A stretch of 64,000 nucleotides of DNA, taken from assembly GCF_009763805.1 (NCBI RefSeq), contig NZ_CP046804.1:2604001-2668000 (forward strand), given 5' to 3'. The stretch comes from Vibrio cidicii (GTDB lineage Bacteria > Pseudomonadota > Gammaproteobacteria > Enterobacterales > Vibrionaceae). A program made the position numbers and the translations under genes. Shown here piece after piece: positions 48,967-58,039 of the stretch (position 1 is the first letter of the stretch; every line of letters begins with the position of its first letter). Below the pieces are notes generated by a model that worked only from the letters and a program-made list of their open reading frames with translations, made no database searches and was not told where the DNA came from.

Positions 48967-49077
48967 AAGGAAAAGCGGAGAGAAGGTAAAGGCAAAAACG
49001 AGGCACGGGGTTACTAGCTAAAGAAATAAACCTAAAGAACGAGCCAGCTTGGCGCTGGCTCTTCAACCCAATGTTAT

Positions 49078-49557
49078 CTAAGGTAACAGATACTCAGGAG
49101 AGACAGAGATGGCAATCCATTGATCCTGCCAGTTTTTAAATAGCCAGAAATCGCTTAAACGGTAGAAGGTGATGCGCTGCGGCTCTTCTTGGTCTTGGTA
49201 CCATACTTCGATGGTTTCAGGGCTGCGTAGCTGGGCAGAAAGTTTATCTACCGTCGCGTCATCAAGACGTGTGCCTTTTAAATCGCGCCAGCGATTGACC
49301 AGTGTTGCGGGGTCGACGGTTAAAGTTTGATTCGACTGCCAATCGTCCCCTTGTCGCTCTAAAGCCCAATCAGAGAGATAGAAGGCGACCAAGGTTTCAT
49401 TTGGATTGAGCAAGCTCGGGTATTGACTCTGGGCCACAGGATCATCCAGCAGATAGGTTTTGATCAACGTGGGCGCATTAATGATCACAATGAAAAAGGT
49501 GATCCCTGCGATGAGGATATTATTCCAGCGGCGACGGCGTGAAGGGGATACGCGCAT
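49078..49557 (-). CDS. Hypothetical protein with one membrane segment
   Basis: The start is ATG 49557, chosen because AGGA stands eight bases upstream. The longer frame has no such site. The 159-residue product opens with a basic stretch MRVSPSRRRRWNN, then one hydrophobic helix (about residues 15-33), so the rest is probably periplasmic. The visible phrase VEVWYQDQEEPQRITFYRL-like (here IEVWYQDQEEPQRITFYRLS) suggests a beta-rich domain. I do not recognise the family. A similar small gene lies between mutM and the L33/L28 genes in other Vibrio genomes, as I recall, so it is likely conserved. Confidence 0.75.
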   Translation of the reverse strand: MRVSPSRRRRWNNILIAGITFFIVIINAPTLIKTYLLDDPVAQSQYPSLLNPNETLVAFYLSDWALERQGDDWQSNQTLTVDPATLVNRWRDLKGTRLDDATVDKLSAQLRSPETIEVWYQDQEEPQRITFYRLSDFWLFKNWQDQWIAISVSPEYLLP

Positions 49558-49623
49558 GATTTGAGTCCTGAGTGATAACTGAGCAAAGTATACCAACCAA
49601 GGGAAAAGCGAGGTACTGATTTT

Positions 49624-49665
49624 GAGGGTGCTAGGCGCTAGGTGCTAGGATACTAGACTATAGGT
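49624..49665. repeat. Short CTAG-type repeat
   Basis: A few degenerate copies of GGTGCTAGG / GGTTCTGGG lie between the start of the 49078 gene and the rpmG terminator. Same vocabulary as the larger blocks. Confidence 0.6.
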
Positions 49666-49690
49666 TCTGGGTTCTAAAAAATACCAATAA

Positions 49691-49716
49691 AAAACCCAGC
49701 TAAAAAGCTGGGTTTT
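49691..49716 (-). terminator. Rho-independent terminator of rpmB-rpmG
   Basis: AAAACCCAGC (49691-49700) pairs with GCTGGGTTTT (49707-49716) around a TAAAAA loop. On the minus strand the stem runs into TTTTTTATT. It lies 28 bases after the rpmG stop codon. Confidence 0.93.
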
Positions 49717-49743
49717 CTACAATCTTCAAAGAGATAAAACCAA

Positions 49744-49914
49744 TTACTTGATTTTCGCTTCTTTGTATACAACGTGCTTGCGAACTACTGGATCAAATTT
49801 TTTGATCTCGAATTTGCCTGGCATGTTGCGCTTGTTTTTGTCAGTTGTGTAGAAGTGACCAGTATCAGCAGTTGATACTAGACGAATTTTCTCACGAATG
49901 CCTTTCTTAGCCAT
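49744..49914 (-). CDS. rpmG: 50S ribosomal protein L33
   Basis: A 56-residue protein beginning [20 protein letters not shown] and ending VVYKEAKIK, the standard bacterial L33 of the cysteine-free (zinc-independent) type. It is a small component of the large subunit near the exit site. Start ATG 49914 with GAGGAAAT upstream. It follows rpmB by 13 bases in a conserved operon and is followed by a strong terminator. Confidence 0.97.
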   Translation of the reverse strand: MAKKGIREKIRLVSTADTGHFYTTDKNKRNMPGKFEIKKFDPVVRKHVVYKEAKIK

Positions 49915-49927
49915 TGTCTATTTCCTC

Positions 49928-50164
49928 TTAAACGTTCTCGCCACGTGCACGCATATCAGCTAGAACAACATCGATACCTTTTTTGTCGATGATGCGCATG
50001 CCTTTAGCAGTCAGGCGTAGTTTAACAAAACGTTTTTCGCTCTCTACCCAGAAACGATGAGTTTGTAGGTTCGGCAGAAAACGACGCTTAGTAGCATTTC
50101 GTGCGTGTGAGCGGTTGTTACCAACTGCAGGACGCTTACCAGTTACTTGGCATACTCGGGACAT
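49928..50164 (-). CDS. rpmB: 50S ribosomal protein L28
   Basis: A 78-residue protein beginning [20 protein letters not shown], the invariant L28 start; an upstream in-frame ATG would add five residues and is rejected because the family starts here. It also contains [16 protein letters not shown] and the [11 protein letters not shown] end. It lies in operon with rpmG and has a consensus promoter at 50278-50306. Confidence 0.98.
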   Translation of the reverse strand: MSRVCQVTGKRPAVGNNRSHARNATKRRFLPNLQTHRFWVESEKRFVKLRLTAKGMRIIDKKGIDVVLADMRARGENV

Positions 50165-50277
50165 GAATGTCTTCTCCAAATCGTTTCAGCTCGATATCAA
50201 CCTTGGTGGCCGAACCTCATCAATTAGAGGTTAAAAACCGTTATGGCATATCCATACAAGGCTATCAAAGGTCGCGC

Positions 50278-50306
50278 ATTATACTAACTTGCCATGCATT
50301 GCTCAA
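50278..50306 (-). promoter_or_regulatory. Sigma-70 promoter of rpmB-rpmG
   Basis: On the minus strand a -35 TTGAGC (50301-50306) and a perfect -10 TATAAT (50278-50283) are 17 bases apart, followed by GCGCG, a GC-rich discriminator typical of stringently controlled ribosomal genes. It leaves a leader of about 105 bases. I see nothing else identifiable in the 50165-50470 gap apart from an A/T-rich stretch near 50340. Confidence 0.85.
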
Positions 50307-50470
50307 GACCCGAACAGATCCTTTTTACAGGTTTTCGTGATCTTTTTTTAGACAGCACGTTTTCAAGTAGTCCAAGCTGAATGTAAGTTAAAATTTTTGA
50401 GTGGCGGGGATTGTAGCAGAAACTCACTTATGAACAACAAAAAAGTTTGCCTGTCAATACGGAATAGAAT

Positions 50471-51151
50471 TCACACGGATAGCCACCCTCGTTCGGCAAA
50501 TGAAACCACCTCGCCATCCCCCACCACAAAGTGATCCAACACACGAATATCAACTAGCGCCAAGGCATCACTGAGGCGCTGGGTTATCCGCCTGTCCGCT
50601 TGGCTCGGCTCGGCCACACCGGATGGGTGATTGTGCGCCAAAATCACCGCCGCCGCATTGTGGTAGAGGGCCCGTTTGACCACTTCTCGCGGATAGACAG
50701 ACGCCGAATCAATGGTGCCTTCAAACATCACCTCGTCTTTAATCACCCGGTGTTGGTTATCGAGAAACAGCAAGTAAAAAGCTTCGCGCTGTCGGTCACG
50801 CAATATCGAGGAAAGATAGAGTTTGGTGTGATGTGGGCTGGTCAGCGCGTCGCCGCGTTGCAAGGTTTCGCCTAAGTAGCGCTGAGTCATCTCAATCACC
50901 GCCTGTAGCTGCACATACTTGGCTTCCCCCAGCCCTTTGTGGCGACAAAACTCTTGCTGGTTCGCTGAAAAGAGCTTGCGCAGCGACCCAAAATCACGCA
51001 GCAGAACATCGGCCAGTTCAATCACGTTCATCCCTTGCGTGCCGGTACGCAGGAAGATCGCCAACAGCTCGGCATCAGACAGGGATTGCGGGCCACGGGA
51101 GAGCAATTTCTCCCGTGGCATGGATTCACTCGGTAGGTTTTTCAGGCTCAT
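50471..51151 (-). CDS. radC: RadC family protein (JAB/MPN domain)
   Basis: A 226-residue protein of the RadC/UPF0758 family. The start is set at ATG 51151 ([20 protein letters not shown]), the usual family start; an in-frame ATG at 51181 is possible. A helix-hairpin-helix region ([19 protein letters not shown] ... [18 protein letters not shown]) is followed by the metal-binding JAB motif HNHPSG with the downstream Asp in QADRRITQ. The biochemical role is not settled; the old DNA-repair name is historical. Confidence 0.93.
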   Translation of the reverse strand: MSLKNLPSESMPREKLLSRGPQSLSDAELLAIFLRTGTQGMNVIELADVLLRDFGSLRKLFSANQQEFCRHKGLGEAKYVQLQAVIEMTQRYLGETLQRGDALTSPHHTKLYLSSILRDRQREAFYLLFLDNQHRVIKDEVMFEGTIDSASVYPREVVKRALYHNAAAVILAHNHPSGVAEPSQADRRITQRLSDALALVDIRVLDHFVVGDGEVVSFAERGWLSV

Positions 51152-51264
51152 CAAGACGCTCGTTTGCGAAAGATAAGCCAATTGACCTGAGAGCGAGACG
51201 TCTGTCTAGATGCTTGATAGCGCTTTTCTATCCGCTCAAGAACTTTATGTAACTGAGCGGTTTA

Positions 51265-52944
51265 TCAGAGCTTAAAGTGCCCGACCAGAGCATGCATCTC
51301 GCGCCCGGAGTTACTGAGCTGGGTACTGATCGTCTCCGACTCTTGCAAGTTGCGATTGAGATCGTTGACGATTTGCGCAATCGCCACCAGATTTTGATTG
51401 ATCTCTTCTGCAACCGCGCTTTGCTGCTCGGCCGCTGAGGCGGTTTGGATACCCATATCGCGGATCGTCCCCACCGCAGTTTGGATGCCCGCCAGCGAAT
51501 TTTTGATTTGCACCGATTCAAGCGCCGTCTGCTCACCTCGTTCTTGGCTGACCGACATGGTGCTTACCGCACGGGCCACGCCACTTTGCAGCTGTTTCAG
51601 CATGTCGCCAATTTCCAGCGTGCTGTTTTGCGTGCGACTGGCCAGCGAGCGAACCTCATCCGCCACCACAGCAAAGCCACGCCCTTGCTCTCCAGCGCGC
51701 GCCGCTTCAATCGCCGCGTTCAGCGCCAGCAGGTTGGTCTGCTCGGCAATCTCGCCAATCACTTGCAGCACTTTGGTGATCTGCTCGGTCTGTTGGCTCA
51801 ATTGAGAAATGGCCTCCGAGGTGGTGTTCACCTCATCCACCAGTTTGCCAATCCCCTCAATGGCTTGGCTAACTTCCAACTGCGCCTCAGATATTTGCAC
51901 GTTGGCTGAATCAATCGCCTGCGCCGTCGCATGCGTGTTGCTCGCCACTTCTTTGGCGGTGGCGCTCATTTCAGTCACCGCAGTCACCACCTTGTCGGTT
52001 TCGCTGCAGTGACTTTGCATCTGTGAACTCGCCGTTGCCGTGTGTTCATCCAAACCACTGGCGGCTTCCTGCACCACTTGAGCGCTGGCACGGATCTCGA
52101 CCATCATCGGATGCAGCTTGTCCATAAACTGATTAAACGCGTGCGCCACTTCGCCCACTTCATCTTGACTCTCAACTTGCAAACGCGCGGTGAGATCGCC
52201 GCCACCTGCGGCTACCGCTTTTAAGGATTGGCTAATGTGCAGCAAAGGTTGAATGCCACGTGTCACCAACACGCTGATTGCCACACAGGCGAGCAATAAG
52301 CCAATCAGAGAGAAACCGACCGCCGACAGCGTATGCGCCTTGAGCTTGGCAATGCTCTGCTCGCGGTATTGATTCACTTGGCGGTCAATATCATCGATAT
52401 AGATCCCGGTGCCCAACACCCAATCCCATTTCGGCAGATACTCCGCATAACCGAGTTTGGGCGCCTGGGCGTTAATGGTCGGTTTGTGCCAAGAGAAATA
52501 GAGAAAACCATCGCCTTTTTTTGCAGCGTCAATCAGGCCAGCAATCACCGCCACGCCATTTTGATCTTTCATGCCGTAGAGATTTTTCCCCTCCAGATCC
52601 GGTTTGATCGCATGTAAGGTATTCACCCCTTTGGAGTCGTAAGCAAAGAAGTAGCCATCGCTGTCAAAGCGCATCGCTTTAAGGATCTGTTTTGCCTGCT
52701 GTTGATGGTTACCATCCACATCACTGTCATACAGCGGCTTGATGGCCGTCACCCCCATCATCAAATAGGCTTTTAACTCGCTTTTTCGCGTCTCAATCAG
52801 CTCGTTTCGGTAGTTTTTCAGCTCAAGTTCGAGGCTCTGTTGGCTGTTGATATAAAAGACGGCAGTGATCATGGCCGAGATGAGTACCAAAGGTATTAAG
52901 GTAAGCAATAGCAGTTTATTGCGGCTTTTCATAGCTAGCGACAT
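51265..52944 (-). CDS. Methyl-accepting chemotaxis protein with Cache sensor
   Basis: The start is ATG 52944 with GGGA five bases upstream; the long N-terminal extension of the open frame is not signal-like and is rejected. The 559-residue product has a membrane helix (about residues 11-30), a periplasmic single Cache domain ([39 protein letters not shown]), a second helix near 195-215, a HAMP domain and a cytoplasmic signalling hairpin with the invariant tip [26 protein letters not shown]. It senses a small ligand, probably an organic or amino acid, and signals through CheA. Ligand unknown. Confidence 0.93.
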   Translation of the reverse strand: MSLAMKSRNKLLLLTLIPLVLISAMITAVFYINSQQSLELELKNYRNELIETRKSELKAYLMMGVTAIKPLYDSDVDGNHQQQAKQILKAMRFDSDGYFFAYDSKGVNTLHAIKPDLEGKNLYGMKDQNGVAVIAGLIDAAKKGDGFLYFSWHKPTINAQAPKLGYAEYLPKWDWVLGTGIYIDDIDRQVNQYREQSIAKLKAHTLSAVGFSLIGLLLACVAISVLVTRGIQPLLHISQSLKAVAAGGGDLTARLQVESQDEVGEVAHAFNQFMDKLHPMMVEIRASAQVVQEAASGLDEHTATASSQMQSHCSETDKVVTAVTEMSATAKEVASNTHATAQAIDSANVQISEAQLEVSQAIEGIGKLVDEVNTTSEAISQLSQQTEQITKVLQVIGEIAEQTNLLALNAAIEAARAGEQGRGFAVVADEVRSLASRTQNSTLEIGDMLKQLQSGVARAVSTMSVSQERGEQTALESVQIKNSLAGIQTAVGTIRDMGIQTASAAEQQSAVAEEINQNLVAIAQIVNDLNRNLQESETISTQLSNSGREMHALVGHFKL

Positions 52945-53181
52945 AAGTATCCCAATGATTGTTATGGTTTTTATTTTCGCCATATCTTGCAGAGAAAAAA
53001 TGCCTTGTCTGTGAGCTGCGCATGAATTTGCATAATCCATCCTCATTATTGATGGACCTTTTGATGTAGCTTCACTTCTGTGATTGCCCACGCGCACCCT
53101 CGGCGCAAACTCCGCTCATCCAGTAACGAGCCGCGGCAAGTTGTGTTACTATCGGCGGCAGAATTTTTGGAGAACAACAAG

Positions 53182-54388
53182 ATGCAAACATTGGCAGGAA
53201 AAAAAATACTACTGGGCATCAGTGGTGGAATTGCCGCCTATAAATGCGCGGATTTAACACGTCGCCTCAAAGAGCGCGGCGCTGAAGTACAGGTGGTGAT
53301 GACCAAAGCGGCCAAAGAGTTTATCACGCCGCTCACCATGCAAGCCGTCTCTGGTCGCCCGGTCTCTGACAGCTTACTCGACCCGGCGGCAGAAGCATCC
53401 ATGGGCCATATCGAACTGGCAAAATGGGCCGATCTGGTGCTGCTTGCGCCCGCCACCGCCGATTTGATCGCCCGCATAGCCGCTGGCATGGGTAACGACC
53501 TACTCACCACGCTGGTGCTAGCCACCGACGCACCGGTGGCGGTTTCTCCCGCAATGAACCAGCAGATGTATCGTAACGTCGCCACCCAAGAGAACATCGC
53601 AACGCTGCTGCGCCGTGGCATGCACATTTGGGGCCCGGCGGCAGGCGAACAAGCCTGTGGCGATGTAGGTCCTGGCCGTATGCTAGAGCCGCTGCAACTG
53701 GTGGAGCTTTGCGAGCAGTTTTTCCAGCCTAAACCTTTGCAAGACAAATCGATTTTGATCACCGCTGGCCCAACTCGCGAAGCGATTGACCCGGTGCGCT
53801 ATATCACCAACCACAGCTCGGGAAAAATGGGCTTTGCTTTGGCGCAAGCAGCAATGCAACTAGGGGCGAAACGTGACCCTCGTCAGCGGGCCGGTTTCGC
53901 TCTCCACGCCAGTCAACGTCAACCGTATCAATGTCGACAGCGCGCAAGAGATGTATGACGTGGTCATGGCTCAAGCGGCCAGCCATGACATTTTTATTAG
54001 CTGCGCGGCGGTGGCCGACTATCGCCCAGCCAGCGTGGCTGAGCAGAAGCTGAAAAAAACCGACGACAGCGACGAAATGACCATTACCATGGTGAAAAAC
54101 CCCGACATCGTTGCCTCCGTCTCGGCGATGGTGGAAAACCGCCCCTTCACCGTGGGCTTTGCGGCAGAGACTCACGATGTGGAGACCTATGCGCGACGTA
54201 AGCTGGAAAAGAAAAAGCTCGATATGTTGTGCGCCAATGACGTTTCGGTTGAAGGTCAAGGTTTCAACAGCAGCAACAACGCCATCACACTCTACTGGCC
54301 TGAGGGCGAGAAAGCCTTGCCACTGAGCAGTAAAGCGTCGCTGAGCGTCGAGATCCTCGATCAAATCCGTCGACTGATGGATAAATAG
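53182..54388 (+). CDS. coaBC: Bifunctional phosphopantothenoylcysteine decarboxylase / phosphopantothenate-cysteine ligase (frame broken by 1 base at 53868-53872)
   Basis: The start is ATG 53182 ([20 protein letters not shown]) after GGAGAACAACAAG. The CoaC half shows [40 protein letters not shown] and [14 protein letters not shown] with a conserved cysteine loop ([13 protein letters not shown]). The CoaB half starts [20 protein letters not shown]. The frame breaks in the CoaB half at GAAAC 53868-53872. Removing one A gives [17 protein letters not shown] and 401 residues, the normal length. CoaBC is essential for CoA synthesis, so a true frameshift would be lethal; this is the strongest single argument that the extra base is a sequence error. 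Confidence 0.95.
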
Positions 54389-54529
54389 CCTATCACAGTG
54401 GTTGAGCAGGCGCGCGTGTACAGCTTTTTGCTTTTTGGCCTCACAAAACCTGCTCAATAACTACTGTCTTGTACTTGGCATGCTGATATACTCGCTGACG
54501 AAAAAGTCTATTCAAAAGGAAGTTAATCA

Positions 54530-55120
54530 ATGGCTGGCAGTAAAAAATCAAACCGCCGCGAAGAGATCCTCCAGGCGCTGGCTCAGATGCTGGAGTCCAC
54601 GGAGGGCGCTTCACGCATTACCACAGCGAAACTGGCTCAACAGGTGGGTGTGTCGGAAGCCGCGCTTTATCGCCATTTCCCAAGTAAAGCCCGCATGTTC
54701 GAAGGTTTGATCGAGTTCATTGAAGAGGCGCTGATGTCACGCATCAACCGAATTTTGGATGAGGAAAAAGACACGCTGGAGCGCATTCGCTTGGTGATTC
54801 ATCTCATCTTGGCTTTTTCTGAGCGTAATCCAGGATTGACTCGCATTCTCTCCGGCCATGCACTGATGTTTGAAAACGAGCGCTTACGCGATCGCATCAA
54901 CCAACTGTTTGAACGTATCGAAACCCAACTGCGTCAGATTCTACGTGAACGTAAATTGCGCGAAGGCAAATCCTTCCCGGTTGAAGAAAAAATCTTGGCG
55001 GCGCAATTACTGGGCCAGGTGGAAGGCAGTTTGAACCGCTTTGTTCGCTCGGACTTTCGCTATCAACCCACTGAAAATTTTGAAGAATACTGGGCACTGC
55101 TCAGTGCACAAATACAATAA
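54530..55120 (+). CDS. slmA: Nucleoid occlusion factor SlmA (TetR family)
   Basis: A 196-residue TetR-like DNA-binding protein. It has the N-terminal HTH ([12 protein letters not shown] ... [19 protein letters not shown]) and the SlmA-type C-terminal dimerisation domain. SlmA binds chromosomal sites and blocks FtsZ ring assembly over the nucleoid. Starts at ATG 54530 with AGGAAG upstream. Located between coaBC and the lipid A acyltransferase gene, which begins 3 bases later, the usual Vibrio order. Confidence 0.96.
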   Translation: MAGSKKSNRREEILQALAQMLESTEGASRITTAKLAQQVGVSEAALYRHFPSKARMFEGLIEFIEEALMSRINRILDEEKDTLERIRLVIHLILAFSERNPGLTRILSGHALMFENERLRDRINQLFERIETQLRQILRERKLREGKSFPVEEKILAAQLLGQVEGSLNRFVRSDFRYQPTENFEEYWALLSAQIQ

Positions 55121-55123
55121 GTT

Positions 55124-56063
55124 ATGGCACTACAAACCCCTCCAACCTTCTCGCTTTCACTGCTGCACCCCAAATATTGGCCGGTGTGGTTTGGCTGCGC
55201 TGTGCTGGCGCTCGTCGTAACCCTTCTTCCTTACAAAGTGCAACTGCGCTTAGGGCGAGCGCTCGGGCGCTTTGCCATGCGCTTTGCCAAAAGCCGCGTG
55301 CATGTGGCCAAGCGCAATCTCGAATTGGCCTTCCCGCAGATGGACGCTCAGCAAAGAGAGCAGATCGTGGTTGAGAACTTTAAGAACTCAGGTTTGGCGT
55401 TGTTTGAAACCGGCATCGCTTGGTTTTGGCCCAATTGGCGTATCAAACGTCACATTGCCTTTCGCAACATTGAGCAATTACTCGCACTCGAGGAGCAAAA
55501 AAAAGGCGTGCTGCTGGTCTGCACGCACGCGCTCAACCTTGAGATCACCGCACGTGCCTTTGCTTTGTTCGCGCCGGGCTATGGTGTTTATCGTCCTCAT
55601 GACAACCCCGCCTATGACTTTATACAGACTTGGGGACGCACACGTTTTGGCAACCAGATGGTCGACAGAAAAGACGTGAAGGGGATGCTGAAAATTCTGC
55701 GTGCTGGTGGCCGCTTGTGGTATTTGCCCGATCACGATTATGGCAACAACAATGCGGTGTTTGTGCCCTTTTTCGCCGTGCCAGACGCCTGCACCACAGC
55801 CGGAAACTGGTGTGTTGGTGGATGCAAGTAAATGCGCCGTGATCACCGCTTCCAGTTTTCGCCAAGGGGAAACCTACACGTTGGAAGTAGATGAGGACAT
55901 CAGTGCCCAGTTCCCGCGCAAAGACGCCGTTGGCGCCGCGACCGTTATGAATCAGGCGATTGAAAAAGTGATCTTACGTGGATTAGATCAATGGATGTGG
56001 CTACACAAACGCTATAAAAGCATGGCTGACCCAAGCCAGCCACGCGGCATTCGTTATAAATAG
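55124..56063 (+). CDS. Lipid A biosynthesis acyltransferase, LpxL family (frame broken by 1 base at 55803-55807)
   Basis: It starts ATG 55124, three bases after slmA. A membrane helix (about 18-36) is followed by the HX4E catalytic motif (His135-ALNL-Glu140) and LWYLPDHDYGNNNAVFVPFF. The frame breaks at GAAAC 55803-55807. Removing one A gives CTTAGTGVLVDASKCAVI and 312 residues with the proper C-terminus (RYKSMADPSQPRGIRYK). In V. cholerae the syntenic genes near slmA are the lpxL and lpxN acyltransferases. I cannot assign the acyl donor. Differs from the HX4D paralogue at 13905. Confidence 0.88.
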
Positions 56064-56064
56064 A

Positions 56065-56275
56065 TAGTTAGGGGTTAGGTTCTAGGTTACTAGGCTCTAG
56101 GTTGCGAGGTTCTGGGTTCTAGGTTCTAGGTTCTAGGTTCTAGGTTCTAGGTTCTAGGGGGCTAGGCTCTGGGTTTCTAGGCTTTGCTTTTCCTAGAACC
56201 TGCCCTTCCTAGCACCTAGTCCCTGCTCTTCCCTAGAACCTGCCCTTCCTCGTACCTAGCTCCTGCTCTTCCTCT
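56065..56275. repeat. CTAG-rich repeat block between lpxL and pyrE
   Basis: The left part has about ten copies of GGTTCTA; the right part has the reverse complement (tcctagaacctgcccttcctagcaccta). The two halves can pair in an imperfect long hairpin between the convergent lpxL-type and pyrE genes. No conventional T-tract terminator is seen there, so the repeat may do that job. Confidence 0.85.
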
Positions 56276-56278
56276 CTC

Positions 56279-56920
56279 TTAAACACCAAACTGCTCACGG
56301 TACGCTTTAACCGCGGCGAGGTGCTCAGTCGCATCACCTTTCTCTTCTAGGTAAGTGATCAAATCCGACAGACTGACGATCGAGATCACCGCGCAGCCGA
56401 AATCACGTTCGACTTCTTGAATCGCAGACAGCTCACCTTTGCCCTTTTCCTGACGGTCAATCGCCACCAATACGCCAGCCAGATCGGCGCCGTTGGCTTG
56501 GATGATTTCCATCGATTCGCGAATCGCTGTACCCGCGGTGATCACGTCGTCCACCAACATAATGCGCCCTTCTAGCGCCGAGCCGACTAAGTTACCGCCT
56601 TCGCCGTGATCTTTGGCTTCTTTGCGGTTAAAGCAGTAAGGCGTGTCGATATCGTGGTGATCCGCCAAGGCCACTGCGGTCGTAGTAGCGATAGGAATGC
56701 CTTTGTAAGCAGGGCCAAACAGCACATCAAACTCAATACCTGAATCTGCCAGTGCAGCGGCATAAAAACGGCCTAGTCGCGCCAAATCACGGCCAGTATT
56801 GAAAAGACCAGCGTTAAAAAAGTAAGGACTTTTACGACCTGATTTTAAGGTAAACTCACCAAATTTCAGGACCTGTTTCTCTAAGGCAAATTCAATAAAC
56901 TCACGCTGGTATGCTTTCAT
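56279..56920 (-). CDS. pyrE: Orotate phosphoribosyltransferase
   Basis: A 213-residue type I phosphoribosyltransferase of pyrimidine synthesis, making OMP from orotate and PRPP. The N-terminus is [20 protein letters not shown]. The PRPP-binding motif is [18 protein letters not shown], and the flexible-loop basic residues are in [13 protein letters not shown]. Length equals the E. coli enzyme. It lies downstream of rph on the same strand, but a terminator and a repeat block separate the two. Confidence 0.98.
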   Translation of the reverse strand: MKAYQREFIEFALEKQVLKFGEFTLKSGRKSPYFFNAGLFNTGRDLARLGRFYAAALADSGIEFDVLFGPAYKGIPIATTTAVALADHHDIDTPYCFNRKEAKDHGEGGNLVGSALEGRIMLVDDVITAGTAIRESMEIIQANGADLAGVLVAIDRQEKGKGELSAIQEVERDFGCAVISIVSLSDLITYLEEKGDATEHLAAVKAYREQFGV

Positions 56921-56944
56921 GAATACTCTCTCAATGTTTAATAG

Positions 56945-57100
56945 GGAGGTTAATAGGTTCTAGGTTCTAGGTTACTAGGTTCTAGGTTACTAGGTTACTA
57001 GGTTCTAGGTTACTAGGTTACTAGGTTCTTGCTCTTGCTTTTCCTAGGGCCTAGGACCCGCTCTTCCTAGTCCCTGCTCTTCCTAACCTCTGCTCTTCCC
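56945..57100. repeat. CTAG-rich repeat block between rph and pyrE
   Basis: Units GGTTCTA and GGTTACTA alternate for about 90 bases, then turn into the reverse-complement vocabulary (ttcctagggcctaggacccgctcttcctagtccctgctc). It fills most of the 221-base gap between rph and pyrE, next to the rph terminator, where pyrE control signals would normally lie. Confidence 0.85.
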
Positions 57101-57103
57101 AGA

Positions 57104-57132
57104 TAAAAAAATAGCCCCCTTAATGGGAGCTA
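57104..57132 (-). terminator. Rho-independent terminator of rph
   Basis: On the minus strand TAGCTCCC pairs with GGGGGCTA (one G-U wobble) around a 5-base loop and is followed by TTTTTTTAT. It starts about ten bases after the rph stop. In enterobacteria the rph-pyrE intergenic terminator is an attenuator that senses pyrimidine; a similar role is possible, but I cannot identify a leader peptide. Confidence 0.85.
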
Positions 57133-57141
57133 CTAACTAAA

Positions 57142-57858
57142 TCATTCCGCTAATGCGGCTTTCTGCGCGGCGACGATCTCGCTGATGCCTTTTTTGGCCG
57201 ACTCCAGTAGCGCTAGCAACTGCTCATGGCTAAACGGTTCGCCTTCTGCTGTACCTTGGATTTCGATCATCTTACCTTCTTCGGTCATCACCACATTCAT
57301 GTCCGTGTCGGCGGCTGAGTCTTCGACATACTCCAGATCGCAAAGCACGTCGTCACCGAGAATACCGACCGAAACTGCCGCTACATGGCCTTTCATCGGG
57401 TTCTTTTTCAGCTTGCCGCTGTCCAGCAGATGTTGGAACGCATCAGCCAGTGCCACGCTCGCGCCAGAAATCGACGCCGTGCGCGTGCCGCCATCGGCCT
57501 GAATCACATCACAGTCAACCGTGATCATAAACTCACCCATCGCTTCCAGATCCACCACCGCACGTAAGCTGCGAGCGATCAAACGCTGAATTTCCATGGT
57601 CCGGCCGCCTTGCTTGCCGTTAGTCGCTTCACGGCGAGTACGTGAATGGGTCGCACGTGGCAACATGCCATATTCCGCGGTCACCCAACCTTTACCTTGG
57701 CCCTTTAGCCAACGAGGCACCGATTCTTCCACGGTCGCATTACACAGCACCTTGGTATTACCAAACTCAACCAACACAGAACCTTCTGCATAGGCGGTGT
57801 ATTGACGAGTGATTTTAATTGGGCGCACCTGGTCTGCCGTGCGATCATTTGGACGCAT
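57142..57858 (-). CDS. rph: Ribonuclease PH
   Basis: A 238-residue phosphorolytic 3'-5' exoribonuclease that trims tRNA 3' ends. Begins [20 protein letters not shown] and has the RNA- and phosphate-binding stretches [31 protein letters not shown]-like (here [20 protein letters not shown]) and [19 protein letters not shown] with the catalytic acidic residues. It is full length. It is divergent from yicC, the standard arrangement in gammaproteobacteria. Confidence 0.97.
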   Translation of the reverse strand: MRPNDRTADQVRPIKITRQYTAYAEGSVLVEFGNTKVLCNATVEESVPRWLKGQGKGWVTAEYGMLPRATHSRTRREATNGKQGGRTMEIQRLIARSLRAVVDLEAMGEFMITVDCDVIQADGGTRTASISGASVALADAFQHLLDSGKLKKNPMKGHVAAVSVGILGDDVLCDLEYVEDSAADTDMNVVMTEEGKMIEIQGTAEGEPFSHEQLLALLESAKKGISEIVAAQKAALAE

Positions 57859-58039
57859 GGATGGATCCTTTTCTGGGGGATGAGTAAGATTGGGGCAAGA
57901 TTATAGCGGAAAGCCAGCCAAGATCCTAGCGAGAACGCCGAGTTCTCGCTCGCCACTCGCTATCGTAAGCCCCGAGCCAGGCGATTGTGTGTTACTATTG
58001 CAGAGCGTTATTTTCACAGATAAAGAACAGGAAAATTCG

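Noticed and set aside
52945..53097. N-terminal extension of the chemotaxis receptor
   Set aside because: The added 51 residues are not signal-like and would run into the divergent promoter region. ATG 52944 has a proper ribosome-binding site directly before the membrane helix.
15881..55807. Programmed ribosomal frameshifting as the cause of the repeated GAAAC breaks
   Set aside because: The breaks fall in all three codon registers (GAA ACT, GGA AAC, GCG AAA C) and also occur as GTTTC on the coding strand, with no shared slippery codon or stimulatory structure. The rule holds at DNA level, not at codon level.
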